Below are positions 53,891-64,000 of a DNA stretch of 64,000 bases, one piece after another. The stretch is taken from NCBI GenBank assembly GCA_036898135.1, contig CM072522.1, positions 33,988,451 through 34,052,450 of the forward strand, read 5' to 3'. Origin of the DNA: Oncomelania hupensis. Lineage: Eukaryota > Mollusca > Gastropoda > Littorinimorpha > Pomatiopsidae. The notes beneath the pieces are model-generated. The model was not told where the DNA came from and did not search any database. It saw only the letters and a program-made list of their open reading frames with translations. The first letter of the stretch is position 1. Every line of letters begins with the position of its first letter. The translations under genes and the position numbers were made by a program.

Positions 53891-54755
53891 TATTCATTTT
53901 TGTAAATCATAACTAACAATTAAAACACTGTTTTAAAATGACACTATGGTATTATGTATTTTGTGTATTTGATGTCTGTGATTTTGCTTTACAGTTACAG
54001 CATGTATACATAAATTATATGTAGGGTACTTAATGATTGCTCTGTAATTAAAATATAAATAAATTAAACTATAAATAAAAAGTCAAAAGTCTTAATTTTC
54101 AGTATTTTCATAAACAAACAAAAAATTTATAGGAACAAAAAATGTAGATCAGGTGCACTGAACTAAATAAACTGGATTTCTTTTAGATCAGTGACGAGTA
54201 TGTCCACAAACGCATGTAGATCACTGAACTAAATAAACTTTTTTTCTTTTAGATCAGTGATGTAGATACACTCGCACACACTCATACGCATGCACGCACA
54301 CACGCATGCACGCACACACCCAGGCACACACACACATAAAAAAAATAATTAAAAAAAAACACCTACTAAATCGGTAAATTATAATAAAAAGCTTTCAACA
54401 TGAAATTCTAAAACCGAATAACAAATTCGAAACTCGATTCCTAAAAAGCAATGTAAGGTAGCTTTGTGCGTCTTCGACCTTACTTCCGGCAAGACTTCTG
54501 CAAGGGACGTAATAGGTTCAAACCGGTGTTAATGAGCCCAAAATGTGGAGGTAACTTGCTGAACACGCTTTTTGTATTATTAAAACAATCAAATCAATAT
54601 TTAATTTATTGTCTGTTCACAAATGTGATTCAGTTGATAATAGACGTTCGGTATTACTTATTACTTCCCTTGTTAGTGTTGATCTTGTGCAGTAGAGTCT
54701 AGAGAGTGCACGTTGACTGTAGACTAGTGTTGTCTGTTGATTACACTGCACCGTG
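53891..54755. other. Spacer and probable promoter of unit 5
   Basis: AT-rich spacer with two similar segments containing 'ttttagatcagtga' (about 54181 and 54249) and a CA/CGCA-rich run (54272-54335). Near the gene, 'ttacttccgg' at 54480 and 'attacttcccttg' at 54661 recall the upstream regions of genes 1 and 2. No other gene is visible. Confidence 0.4.
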
Positions 54756-57700
54756 ATGGAGGACAAAGATAAGAATGCAGTGATGTCTGATGCGAAGTTG
54801 GTGATTGACAATGCTGAAGAACCCATGGGAGACTGGATGAGATTGCAAGCGTGGCATGCACAAGGTGAGTAGACATTAGAGATTAAGAATTTACTGAATC
54901 AGTGAATGTTGATGAAATGTAACTAAACATAAGTAGCTTACCCCTACATGTAGGCCTATACATTCAAGATATAATATAACGTTTTGTAAGCACACAGTTC
55001 AATGGGAGAAAAAAAGTAAGTTACACATCTGTCGAAATTGAAGCTTTATAATCTTATATTCTATCAATAATTCAATTACATTTGTTGGCCTATCAACTGT
55101 GTTTTCAATTAGTTTGTAATTGTAATGGATTTGTGGAAACTGCTTTTTCTTCTCAGATGCCCAGAAAATGATGAAAATTAAATGACTAAAATAAGTGCTT
55201 AGTGAGAGATCAAATCATTAAACAAAACGGTTATGTTCAGGTTTATTGCAAGAATTAGTTATGGGTAGTGTTTGCCCACCTATGCCACCTAACTAAATGG
55301 TTTGTTTTCACCTTCTTTTTTTTCTTGATGCACTATGTCAGTATGTGAAAATGAGTTTTATGTGCAAATATTATAAGTAACCATTGTAAAGTTTGAGTTA
55401 ATTGTTTTTAAAATTCCTTTTGGCAAATCTGCTTACAATTCTGAGGTTTATTGACTAGTTAAGTTTTAGGGAAAGAATAGGTTTTCAATAAGCATGCTGT
55501 GATTAAATATTCTTAAATGAAAGCTGTTTGTTTAGAAATTGCAGGAAGAGCAAGCCAACCTATTTCTGACACCAGCAGTCAATGGATTGTCAGAGGTGCA
55601 GCAGATGTGACTGGCAGCGAGTTAGAGATGAAGGAAGAATCAGAAAGTAAGGCAGCATATGACAGGAGCACGGTGAAGCCACATGACTCGGTGTTGTCCA
55701 AGGTGAAGACAGAGCCTGACAATGATAGGATGGAGCCACATGACCCAGTGTTGTTCAAAGTGAAGACAGAGCCTGACAATGACATGATGGAGCCACATGC
55801 CCCAGTGTTGTTCAGAGTGAAGACAGAGCCTGATAGCGATGTAGAGGACGAACTGCCAGTGTTCTTTGGAGAGACAGGTATGTAATGTAAAAAAATTTTT
55901 TATGAGAACAACCACTGAGAAAAATTCCCTGCTAGACTGAATCAATAAATGGAACATAATTTGCACTTCATTATGTACCTTTACTTTGTTTTTATACTAT
56001 TCTTTGCTTCACCAGTATACTTTGTTTTTATACTATTCTTTGCTTCACCAGTATACTTTGTTTTTATACTATTCTTTGCTTCACCAGTATCTAGCAAACT
56101 ACAGTTTTACACCCAACTTCAGGTTTGTCACAGACAAGAACAATTCCATCTGACATTTGTAATGTTCTAATGTTTGTGCATTTCAAAAGAGACATGTTAT
56201 GTGTGATGTTTGTCAGAAGACATTTACTTATCCTTGCAAATTGGAAAGGTACAAGTTGACACATACAGGAGAGAAAAATCATGTTTGTGATGTTTGTAAT
56301 AAAGCTTTCATTGGGGTGGGCCATTGGTAGGAGCATAATCTTATACAGCAGATGGAGGGGAAAATCATTGTTTGTAATAAGGTTTTCACTCAGGCTGGCA
56401 GTTTGAACAAACACAAGCATAAACATACAGGAGAGAAGCCCTGTGTGTGATGTTTGTAATAAAACTTTCACTTCAATTAGCCATTTGGAGAGACATAAGC
56501 TTGCACATACAGGAGAGAAAAAAAATTGGGAGAGAAAATCATGTATGTGATGTTTGCAATAAACTTATAAAGCTTATCCAAATTAAAGCTTTTTAATCTT
56601 CTTTTATTCTATCCATTACATTTGTTGGCCTATCAATTGCGTTTTCAATTAGTTTGAATAATGGACTTGTAGAAAATACTTTTTCTTCTCAGATGTCACA
56701 AAATTAAGGCAATTACTAAAATAAGTGCCCAGTGAGAAATCAAATCATTAAACAAAATGGTTATGTTAGGGTTTATTGCAAGAATTATAGTGTTTGCATA
56801 CCCACATTATACCCCTAACGAAATAGTTTGTTTTCACCTTTTATTTTATTTATTTTTATTTTAATCAGTTTATAGTCCCCTCTCTTCCCGATAAGGATTT
56901 TCAGAGAGGAGACTTATTTCACCTTTTATTTCTTCGATGCACTATATATAGTACATGAGTGTGGTGTGCAAATCTTATCAGTAGCCATTGCAAAGTTTAT
57001 GCTACTTGTTTCTAACATTCCTTTTGGCAAATGGACTTTTCAGCAGTCCTGCTTACAATTTTGAGGTTTATTGACTAGTTAAGTTTTAGGGAAAGAAGGA
57101 ATCATATAGATTCTGTGAAAATAGTTTTTCAATAAGCATGCTGTCATGAAATATTCTTATTTGAAAACTGTTCCTTTATTTAGAAACTGCAGGAAGAGCA
57201 AGCCAACATATTTCTCACAACAGCAGTCAATGGATTGTCAGACGTGCAGCAGATGTTAGTGGCGATGAAGCAGATGCGAAGGAAGAATCAGAAAGTAAAG
57301 CAGCATACGACAGGGACACGATGAAGCCCCATGACTCGGTGATGTCTACGGGGAAGACAGAGCCTGACGATGACGTGATTGACCCACATGGCCCAGTGTT
57401 GTTCAGAGTGAAGACAGAGCCTGACGATGACAGGATGGAGCCACATAACCCAGTGTTGTTCAAAGTGAAGACAGAGCCTGACAGTGATGCAGACGAAGAG
57501 CTTCCAGTGTTCTTTGGAATGACAGGTAATGTAGAAAATGCATAGCAAAACTGTAGCAATAAAAAAAAAACTTACTTGAAGTTGAAAAAGATCTCTGTAG
57601 AGTCGCAACCATGTATCTGTGAAAAGACATCACCTACACGTGCAGTGTTTGCTACTTGTCATTGTGTTGTCACTCACCAGCCTGCAAGCTTGATACATCC

Positions 57701-59057
57701 CTGTATGGCTGCTGTAAGTTTATTCAATGTTTAATATGCTCTACTCTGATGGGGCACAGCAGTATGCTGCCATATGTATGGTTTTTGCTTTCTGACATCT
57801 GAATAAGATTGTATGGTCCTGATTCGGCTCTTTGCTGTCCTCTGAACCCTATAAACAATTAATAACTAACTAATATCTAATTAAGTGACTGGTGCCACAA
57901 ACAAAAGTATTTTACATCTGGAATATACAGCCTACCACAAAATGGATATCAGGTCTTGGCAATACTTCAGCTGAATTCATATAACTGAAAATTAAAAGTG
58001 GAGGCAATATAGTGGGTGATTAAACATTTTGCCCATTAGATAATTATATCTTGATTACTTTTATGACATTAACCACTGAGAAAAAAATCCTTGCCAGCGT
58101 GAATCAATAAAGGAAACATAATTTGCACTTCAACAAGTGCCTTTACTTTGCTTGTATACTATTCTTTGCTTCAAAAGTATCTAACAAACTACAGTTTCAC
58201 ACCCAACTTCAGTACCCCTTGGGGTCATGAACAATCTTGCCACTGTAGATTGTTCTAACCTATAAAGGGAAAAGTGAAAGCCCCAGTTGAAAACCTGTCT
58301 TGACTTTGTAGGCAAGACCAATTCACTGCGGCAACAGTACCCCCGGTGGGGTGCCGGGGGTTTCAGTATAAATAGTATCCCCACTTTCTGGAAATTTAGT
58401 GCTTTAAATTCCCACTGTCGCTGTCTTCCTCATTTACTCTTTCCCATTCCTGCTCTGTCCTATCACTCTGCTATACTATCTTCTTCTTTGCTAGATCAAT
58501 GACCTACCTTTTTTCTTGAAAACTCTTCCTGGACAAGACTCCTTGTTTGTGTATGAGGTCTGTTGGATCAGCTTGGGAGTGTTGGACGCTTTCTGCCGAG
58601 TGGTCACTAGGGCTTCCTATGATGTTATTATTTAGCAATATAGGCATTTTATATGTATATGTTTTGTTGATAATTTATAATGATGTTTGTATTCTATTTT
58701 GTTTTTGTAACCGGGGGTTCGAGTAGTTGGGGTAAAGCCTCAGCCGTCCCCTGCGTGGGATGTCTTTATTGTAAAGTGACTGGCTGGTGGAGGGCATTCA
58801 ATTTTCCCACTAGGGTTGTTTCAGCAGATCTTTTATGCAGATCGGGGGTTGTCCGGTCCTGATTTGGCTCGGAAGAGTCCGCTGGACCTAAAGCAACAAT
58901 CAATCAATCAAAACCCAACTTCAGGTTTGTTACAGACAAGAACAATTTTATCTGACATTTGTAATTTTTCCAATGCTTGTCCATTTCAGACAGCAGGGTG
59001 CCATCGGAAACAGAAACATTGAGAAGGGACATTGGGACACATCCATTGGATTCTGAG
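54756..59057 (+). CDS. Zinc-finger unit 5: intact 5' exons, finger exon not seen
   Basis: Four exons can be joined in frame: 54756-54864 (109 nt, N-terminal module), 55536-55877 and 57184-57525 (342 nt each, acidic), and 58990-59057 (68 nt). Both 342-nt exons have phase 1-1, so splicing either one or both leaves the frame open. Coding ends in phase 0 at gtaaat 59058, the phase expected before a finger exon starting with IPT. No such exon appears between 59 and 64 kb. It may lie beyond the window behind the transposons, or be lost. Decayed fingers at 56187-56560 lie between the two acidic exons, showing that a tandem duplication created them. Confidence 0.6.
55536..55877 (+). CDS. Acidic exon 2a of unit 5, three VKTEPD motifs
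   Basis: It starts after tttag with EIAGRASQPISDTSSQW and ends before gtatgt. Motifs [16 protein letters not shown] and FRVKTEPD follow at 19-residue spacing; the end reads DVEDELPVFFGET, as in gene 1 ([11 protein letters not shown]). The repeat count is three against nine in gene 1. Confidence 0.75.
56187..56570 (+). pseudogene. Decayed C2H2 finger exon between the two acidic exons
   Basis: Finger-like pieces ([55 protein letters not shown]) occur in different frames with stops. They follow sequence homologous to that before 58990, so they were once part of an older complete unit that was later broken up. Confidence 0.7.
57184..57525 (+). CDS. Acidic exon 2b of unit 5
   Basis: It has the same length and phase as exon 2a and starts ETAGRASQHISHNSSQW. 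The first repeat is degenerate (STGKTEPD, losing the hydrophobic residue before Lys); the next two are FRVKTEPD and FKVKTEPD. It ends before gtaatg. The preceding intron (56575-57183) is a copy of 55040-55535, proving a segmental duplication. Confidence 0.72.
58213..58912 (+). mobile_element. Family A reference copy, 700 bp, long form
   Basis: Its ends are fixed by the perfect 12-bp duplication acccaacttcag (58201-58212 and 58913-58924) and by the paralogous empty site at 56105. Order: 5' module (58213-58342), CCCC...GGGG head, TATAAATA at about 58368, common body, 45-bp conserved 3' end, and CAATCAATCA tail. It is a good type copy for the family. Confidence 0.9.
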
Positions 59058-59287
59058 GTAAATGATAAGCCTATCTTTAGTATAATGATACAAGTGTGGA
59101 CTTAGAAATGGCAGACCAAGGCTGCAAGATGACAGTGACAGAGGTTCATTTCACAGAGTTACAACAACCTAGTTTACCAATTACACCACCCTGATGTGTT
59201 CGGGCAATTCAGGGTCAGTTGCTCCTTCTCATGAGAGTATAGATAAGACATAAGTCATAAGAATATTTATTCACCAAGTAAAAACGT

Positions 59288-59725
59288 GGCACGGTGGCCT
59301 AATGGTAGAGCTTTGGCTTGTGGATCTGAAGGTCCCGGGTTCGAGCCCAGGCCGGGGCATTGTGTTGTGTCCTTGGGAAAGATACTTTACTCCCGTTTCC
59401 TACTCCTTCGGATGAGAGTATAAACCGAGGTCTAGTCTGTGTCGCATACATTCCATCATTACGGACTTTAAAGATCCTGACGCTCATGTCCTAGACGGGT
59501 GAGTGCCGGTGACAAGAACACACCCAGCATGCACCTATGTCCTTCTCCCCCATCCCTGGCTGCCCAGGATTGTGCTCAGTTGTACGGGCGTCAGACCATG
59601 CGCCCAAAGGCTGCGGGTGGGCGTCTCGGACGGCTTGAGCTAGATCCTGTATCGGCCAGCGCCTTGAGCAGCTCTTGAGCTGGTAAAGCGCTATATAAGA
59701 ACGATTAAATTAATAAATAAATAAA
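59288..59725 (+). mobile_element. SINE B, complete copy
   Basis: The tRNA-like head has an A box (ggcctaatggtagag) and a B box (ggttcgagccc). A ~330-bp body and a 3' end 'gagctggtaaagcgctatat' with (AAAT)n tail follow. The 9-bp repeat taaaaacgt flanks it (59279-59287 and 59726-59734). The 3' end GCGCTATATAA is like that of many metazoan SINEs that share tails with CR1/L2 LINEs. Confidence 0.88.
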
Positions 59726-59814
59726 TAAAAACGTTACAAGGATTTTGGTGTGGAATGGCAACAATAAAATACATCCTTTCTTGCACAGCCTCACATGCAT
59801 TAATCGTGTCAGTC

Positions 59815-59850
59815 CGCTGGACCTAAAGCAATAACCATGTAATGTAATTC
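59815..59850 (+). mobile_element. Family A tail micro-fragment
   Basis: Only 'gtccgctggacctaaagcaa' and the TGTAAT tail are present, surrounded by unrelated sequence. An imperfect direct repeat (taatcgt / tcatcgt) may be its target-site duplication. Confidence 0.6.
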
Positions 59851-60189
59851 ATCGTATCATACACTTCATTGGCATTTAAAATGTATACAGCACTAAAAGG
59901 ATAGGTAAACACAGTGTTAAACATACATCAGTCATATATCACAAGTTATGGAGTCACACGCACACTGTAAGTGAGACAAAATACAGCAGTAAAACAATAT
60001 AACAGCATTAAATAAAATGATAATGATTAAGAATGTTAGGCTTCACATCCAAGTCTATACCACCACAACGCAACACACACACATACATACCCTCATCCTG
60101 ACACACACACACGCACACACAACAATATGTATTGAATAGCATATTACTATTGCACAAAGGTACACAAGCAATGGTTGTGAGTATTCAGT

Positions 60190-60715
60190 TCCCACCGATC
60201 ATTCTATGGCTGGTGATGTACTGAGGACAGTACCTGGGAAGAAACTGCTTCTGAATCGAGAAGTTCCTTTCTATCAAAGCATGGAACTGACAGCCAGAGG
60301 GCAGAAGCAGACTGATGTGATGGATCGCCGACTATCTTTCCCGTTTTCTGTTTCATACGCATTGTGAAAATGGAGGCGACAGATGGAAAGTCGCAACCAG
60401 CTATTTTGGAGGTAGTCTTAACAATGTGCTCGAGCTGTTTCTTTTCTATTGCAGTTGTGCTGCCGTACCAGACAGTGACAGAGAAGCACAAAATACTCTC
60501 TATCACCGTTCGATAGAACTGTGCCATAATTTCACTAGACATACCAAACTTTCGCAGCTGTCTCAGAAAGTGGAGACACTGTTGGCACTTTTTCACGATG
60601 GATGTGGTGTTATTATTTCAACTCAGGTTGCTCAAGGTGACGGAACCGAGAAATTTGAATGAGTCGACCTGCTCAACGGTTTCCCCATTGATGACAAGGG
60701 GCATTACCGGGACCT
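60190..60715 (-). mobile_element. L2/CR1-group LINE C-terminal fragment
   Basis: The minus-strand frame 60596-60204 reads QCLHFLRQLRKFGMSSEIMA, FYRTVIESILCFSVTVWYGS, EKKQLEHIVKTTSKIAGCD and IFTMRMKQKTGKIVGDPSHQ. This is the characteristic end of an LINE family found in fishes and molluscs. The end of the protein (LPSGRRFR-type) is altered. 5'-truncated. Confidence 0.78.
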
Positions 60716-60977
60716 TTTTTTTTTATAGGTTTTAAAGCATAATTCATTGTTTTCCTTTTCCTGTATCCATGAGCATCTAACAATAATGTCACCAAATATG
60801 AAAAAACCATGCACAAGCCATAAATACTTGTGCATGAAATTGTACATTGACAGTGAATCAGAATTTTTTAAACCCATGGCAGCAACTTGATGCGTCTCTT
60901 GCAATAAATGAATGTCAATTAGCAAAAGATTAATCCTCTAAGAGACATGTTTGTGATATTTGTAATACAATCTTCAC

Positions 60978-61460
60978 TTCCTATCCTATCCCCTAACTCG
61001 AAGGTCGTATTGGCACCACAGATGTTCGTTTAACCAGCATACTCCATCTTTCTCTGTCCTCAGCAACCCTGATGGCTTTGCTCAGTGTCAAGTCAGTCCA
61101 TTCTCAAATGTTGTCCTCCCACCTCGTTTTCTGTCTCCCTCTTCTTCTGCCTCCTTGCACCGTGCCTTGCAGGATGGTCTTTGCAAGGCCTGATGCTGTG
61201 GTGACGTGATCATATCATCGGAATTTCCGTTTCTTTACCACTGTGAGCATGTCATCGTGTTGTCCAATGGTTTGTGTGATGGTCTGTCGGACTTCGTCGT
61301 TGGTAATGTGCTGGGTATACGAAATTCCCATAAGTCTTCTGTAGCACCTCATCTTGTAGCACCTCATCTCCATGCTTTGTACTCTTCATTGTAGATCTGC
61401 TGTGAGTGTCCATGTTTAGCAAGCGTATAGGGAGATGAGCGCAGCAGCCTTATCTTAGCA
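60978..61460 (-). mobile_element. RTE-like LINE 3' fragment, minus orientation
   Basis: It starts with 'ttcctatcctatccc' (reverse of the tail) and extends about 480 bp into the RTE C-terminal region. It includes a small duplication of 'gtagcacctcatct' near 61345. Substitution level is moderate. Confidence 0.82.
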
Positions 61461-61479
61461 TGTCGTGTGCGAACTAAGC

Positions 61480-62619
61480 GCCCCCTCCTCCCCCCATGTT
61501 CAGGGAGGCTCACAGCCTGCGTACCATGGATACGGATGCCTTCAAACAAGAGCTTACCGCTAAAGTGACCCCAGAACTGTGCCCCACTGTGGATCAGCTG
61601 AATAGTACACTTCATGCGGTGCTTGATCGGCATGCTCCTGTTGCCCAGAAAAAGGTCAAGGCAACACGGTCAGCGCCCTGGTACGAGTCTATTAAGGATG
61701 AGCTTTCCGAGGCGAAGAACCTTCGACGCAAAGCAGAGAAAAAGTGGCTTAAATCAGGTTTAGAAGTCAGCAAGCAGATTTTCACTGCTGCAAAAAAACG
61801 GGTCACTAAAATAGTCCGGACTGCCAAAACTCGGTACTTTAGCGACAGAATTAGCAGTAGCGAAACTAGTAAACAGTTGTTCGACATTTGCAATCAGCTA
61901 AGGGGTAAGAGCAATGCAACATCACTCCCATCCACGCATCCACCATGTCAGCTCCCAGATGTATTTTGTAATTATTTCACACAGAAAGTAGCTGACATAA
62001 GGGCCGCTCTTGACAGCCATGAGATCCCACTCAGTAACCCATTCCCACCTTCCTTCACTACCGCAAAGTTGGAAGTCTTTCAACCAATAACAGAGCAAGA
62101 AGTCAAGAAAGTCACTTTAAGCTCAAAACCAACATCTTGCATCTCTTCCCATGCTGATTGAGAATCTCGACCCTCTACTCCCGACCATTACCCACATTAT
62201 CAATGAGAGTCTGTCCTCTGGTGTTGTTCCGTCTATGCTCAAAGCGGCTGTCATCAAACCCCTCCTTAAAAAACCAAGCTTAGACAAAAATAATCTAAAG
62301 AACTATAGACCTGTTTCAAACCTCTCCTTCCTGTCCAAAGTCATAGAAAAAATTGTTCTCAAACAACTGTTTGCCTACCTATATGATAACGCTCTACTTT
62401 GCCCCAACCCTACCGATCCTACCACAGCACTGAGACAGCCCTCCTAAAGGTAACCAATGATCTGTTGCTTGCCTTAGATAATGGTAACGTCTCCGTTCTC
62501 ACCTTATTAGACCTCTCAGCCGCCTTTGACACAGTCGACCACCACAGTCTCTTCAACACTCTTCAACACTACTTTGGAATCTCTGGCTTAGTCCTGGCTT
62601 GGTTCCACTCATATCTTTC
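61480..62619 (+). mobile_element. L2-group LINE, truncated by the LTR element
   Basis: Frames 61496-62161, 62151-62447 and 62399-62619 read the linker and N-terminal reverse transcriptase in order. RHAPVAQKKVKATRSAPWYE is the end of the endonuclease-RT linker, followed by LKNYRPVSNLSFLSKVIEKI and [13 protein letters not shown] (first catalytic Asp). It stops at AWFHSYLS, where the LTR begins at 62620. Two frameshifts separate the frames. The rest of this LINE would lie beyond the LTR element, outside the window. Confidence 0.85.
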
Positions 62620-63254
62620 TGTTACGTTGAAACGCGAATGGTAGTACGTCGGAAACGTGTACGATAGATCTAATCGTTTCGTTTTGCAAAGTATTCAATA
62701 ATGGAGTTTATTTACCTTTGATTTGAGTTTGCATTGTTGTTAGGAGAGGCTTTGTATAACGTGGATAATTTTCGTTGGTCGATATTGTCGGAGAATACTC
62801 TGGATCTCCTTGTTTACTATCGATCGAAGTTTCGGGACGATTGTCGAAGAAAGAGAAGGTTCGGGGTATGTGTGGAGAGATGAATGACGTAAGTCAGTGA
62901 TGACGATCTTTTATTCGATTGGTGGCAGTGCGTCATTTCTACTGTATTCGAAATCTTTCCGGAAGAGAGAGAGGTTATTTAATCGTGTGCCGAGTTGCTG
63001 TTGAGAGAGAGTAAAGTTGTTGATAGTGATTTGAAGAGTTGCTGTGAAAGTTGTTGAGTTGAGTTGAGAATTGTATGCAGTTGTTGATGTGTGCTGAATA
63101 AAAGTGGAAAACTCCATACGTCGACTTTGTGACTTGTATGCTGATTGAGCAGCCTGTGTGAATAAACGAATCTGAGTTACACCCTATCAGGAATTCAGCA
63201 TTGGGGCTGAATCAAATACTGATAGAAAACACCAACATCAAACTGAGTGTAACA
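62620..63254 (+). repeat. 5' LTR of a Ty3-like retrotransposon
   Basis: It starts TGTTAC and ends GTAACA, a perfect 6-bp inverted terminus. AATAAA motifs lie at about 63097 and 63160. Downstream 'ttttgggggtcaagcc' includes a TGG three bases after the LTR, a plausible primer-binding site. The right LTR is outside the window. It interrupts the L2-group LINE at codon level. Confidence 0.75.
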
Positions 63255-63775
63255 TTTTGGGGGTCAAGCCGCGATTCACGCCATAGCCAAGGGTTCAACT
63301 GCTACAACAAGCGAGTCAACGTTACGAGAGGCAGTCATCGAGGGTAGCCGCCAACGAGTTGCGTCGAGAGGGGCCAACATACTGGGACTACATCCGATAG
63401 ATTCGGGTTGACTGCAAGGGCGTGTAGTCGCTGAAGAGTTGCTTCGTGAGCGAACAACAGATCGGGACTACGTAGCTGCCGTAAGACTACGTCGAGGGAC
63501 AGTCTCGGAGCTACATCGCCAGTATTACAGAGAGCGACGTACGGACGTCGAGTCTACTTCAGCACAGGAGCGTATACATCAACACCAGCGTGGTGCAGCG
63601 TCGCATACGACGAGGACAGCGGGGCCTGCGTCAACGAAGGCGACTAGTGACAAGCATCAGCGCTACTGCAGAAAGCGTGCTGTTCTAGAATAGTCTAGAA
63701 AGGTACAGCACAGTCAAGAACTTTCCAGGAAAAAAAAAAGAACTTTCTTTAAAAGAACTTTCCAGAAGCATCAAG

Positions 63776-64000
63776 ATGGCTGACTTCTGGCAGAAAGGGG
63801 TTGAACTGAATCTAAAAGGCAAGCAGCTGACGGAGTACGTCAAGTCTCAGGAGAGAATACGAGAAAGAGAATTGGAAGAGAAGCGTCTAGAAAAAGAAAT
63901 AGAACTAGAACAGAAGCGTCTAGAAGTAGAAGAGCAGCGTCGCCGTGAAGAACGAGAATTAGAAGAGCAGCGTCGCCGTGAAGAACGAGAATTAGAAGAG
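63776..64000 (+). CDS. gag start of the LTR retrotransposon (partial)
   Basis: From ATG 63776 the frame is open to the window edge (75 codons). It begins MADFWQKGVELNLKGKQLTE, the kind of opening seen in mollusc and other metazoan Ty3-like gag proteins. A highly charged coiled-coil-like region of Glu/Arg repeats follows (EEQRRREEREL repeated). The repeat is also a DNA tandem repeat of 33 bp at 63931-64000. Gag would form the particle; the rest is outside the window. Confidence 0.7.
   Translation, partial: MADFWQKGVELNLKGKQLTEYVKSQERIRERELEEKRLEKEIELEQKRLEVEEQRRREERELEEQRRREERELEE

Larger units (their letters stand above)
62620..64000 (+). mobile_element. LTR retrotransposon, 5' part, continues past the window
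   Basis: LTR, ~520-bp leader and the start of gag. The leader (63255-63775) has an open frame (63439-63693) rich in Arg and short repeats, but with no family resemblance; it is probably untranslated. Codon-level intactness of gag and clean LTR termini suggest a young insertion. Ty3-like assignment is inferred from the LTR termini and gag start. Confidence 0.7.

Noticed and set aside
59288..59360. Possible functional tRNA gene
   Set aside because: A and B boxes are present, but the sequence continues into a repeated SINE body with a flanking duplication and lacks a credible cloverleaf 3' end.
63439..63693. 84-codon Arg-rich frame in the LTR element leader
   Set aside because: No family resemblance; the credible gag start is at 63776.

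Overview
The window is animal nuclear DNA: AT-rich, intron-containing and dense in transposons, with no bacterial operon structure. The mix of C2H2 zinc-finger genes of the CDVCNKAF type, RTE, CR1 and L2-group retrotransposons, tRNA-derived SINEs and a Ty3-like LTR element suits a lophotrochozoan, most likely a mollusc. That placement is an inference from element types, not from a diagnostic gene.

The host genes are a tandem array of paralogous zinc-finger genes on the + strand. Each unit has the same plan: a ~106-nt first exon (start of a 35-residue N-terminal module), one or more acidic exons carrying repeats of VKTEPD, an ~80-nt exon, and one large exon with all the C2H2 fingers. Unit 1 (3525-11507) can be spliced by eye into an uninterrupted 564-residue protein with 7 fingers. 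Unit 2 survives only as 3' UTR and spacer near 18.2-18.9 kb. Unit 3 (25977-35038) splices into a 510-residue protein with 9 fingers. Unit 4 (44336-49933) is a pseudogene. Unit 5 (54756-59057) has intact 5' exons with a duplicated acidic exon, but its finger exon is not in the window. The VKTE-P motifs match the SUMO-acceptor 'synergy control' motif. This suggests a KRAB-ZNF-like repressor family built on a different N-terminal module.

Most of the remaining sequence is mobile DNA, often nested. The commonest is a retroposon called here family A: up to about 700 bp, 12-14 bp target-site duplications, and a ~45-bp 3' end that also lies just after the coding end of an RNase-H-bearing LINE. An almost full-length RTE element (21280-24615) sits inside one A copy. 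A nearly identical, 5'-inverted RTE copy sits inside a hAT-like DNA transposon that itself sits inside another A copy (38.2-40.6 kb). Other elements include CR1, L2 and I-group LINE fragments, four SINE types (one with a 5S-rRNA-like part), TIR elements with 5-bp duplications, a 2.1-kb solo-LTR candidate, and the 5' LTR and gag start of a Ty3-like element at the right edge.

Layout: 0-3.4 kb repeats; 3.5-13 kb gene 1; 13-25 kb A copies, DNA transposon, unit-2 relic, RTE; 26-36 kb gene 2; 36-44 kb nested A/hAT/RTE, a THAP-domain relic and RTE; 44-50 kb pseudogene with a splice-acceptor minisatellite; 50-54.7 kb solo LTR and repeats; 54.8-59.1 kb gene 3 (partial); 59.3-64 kb SINE, LINEs and the LTR retrotransposon.
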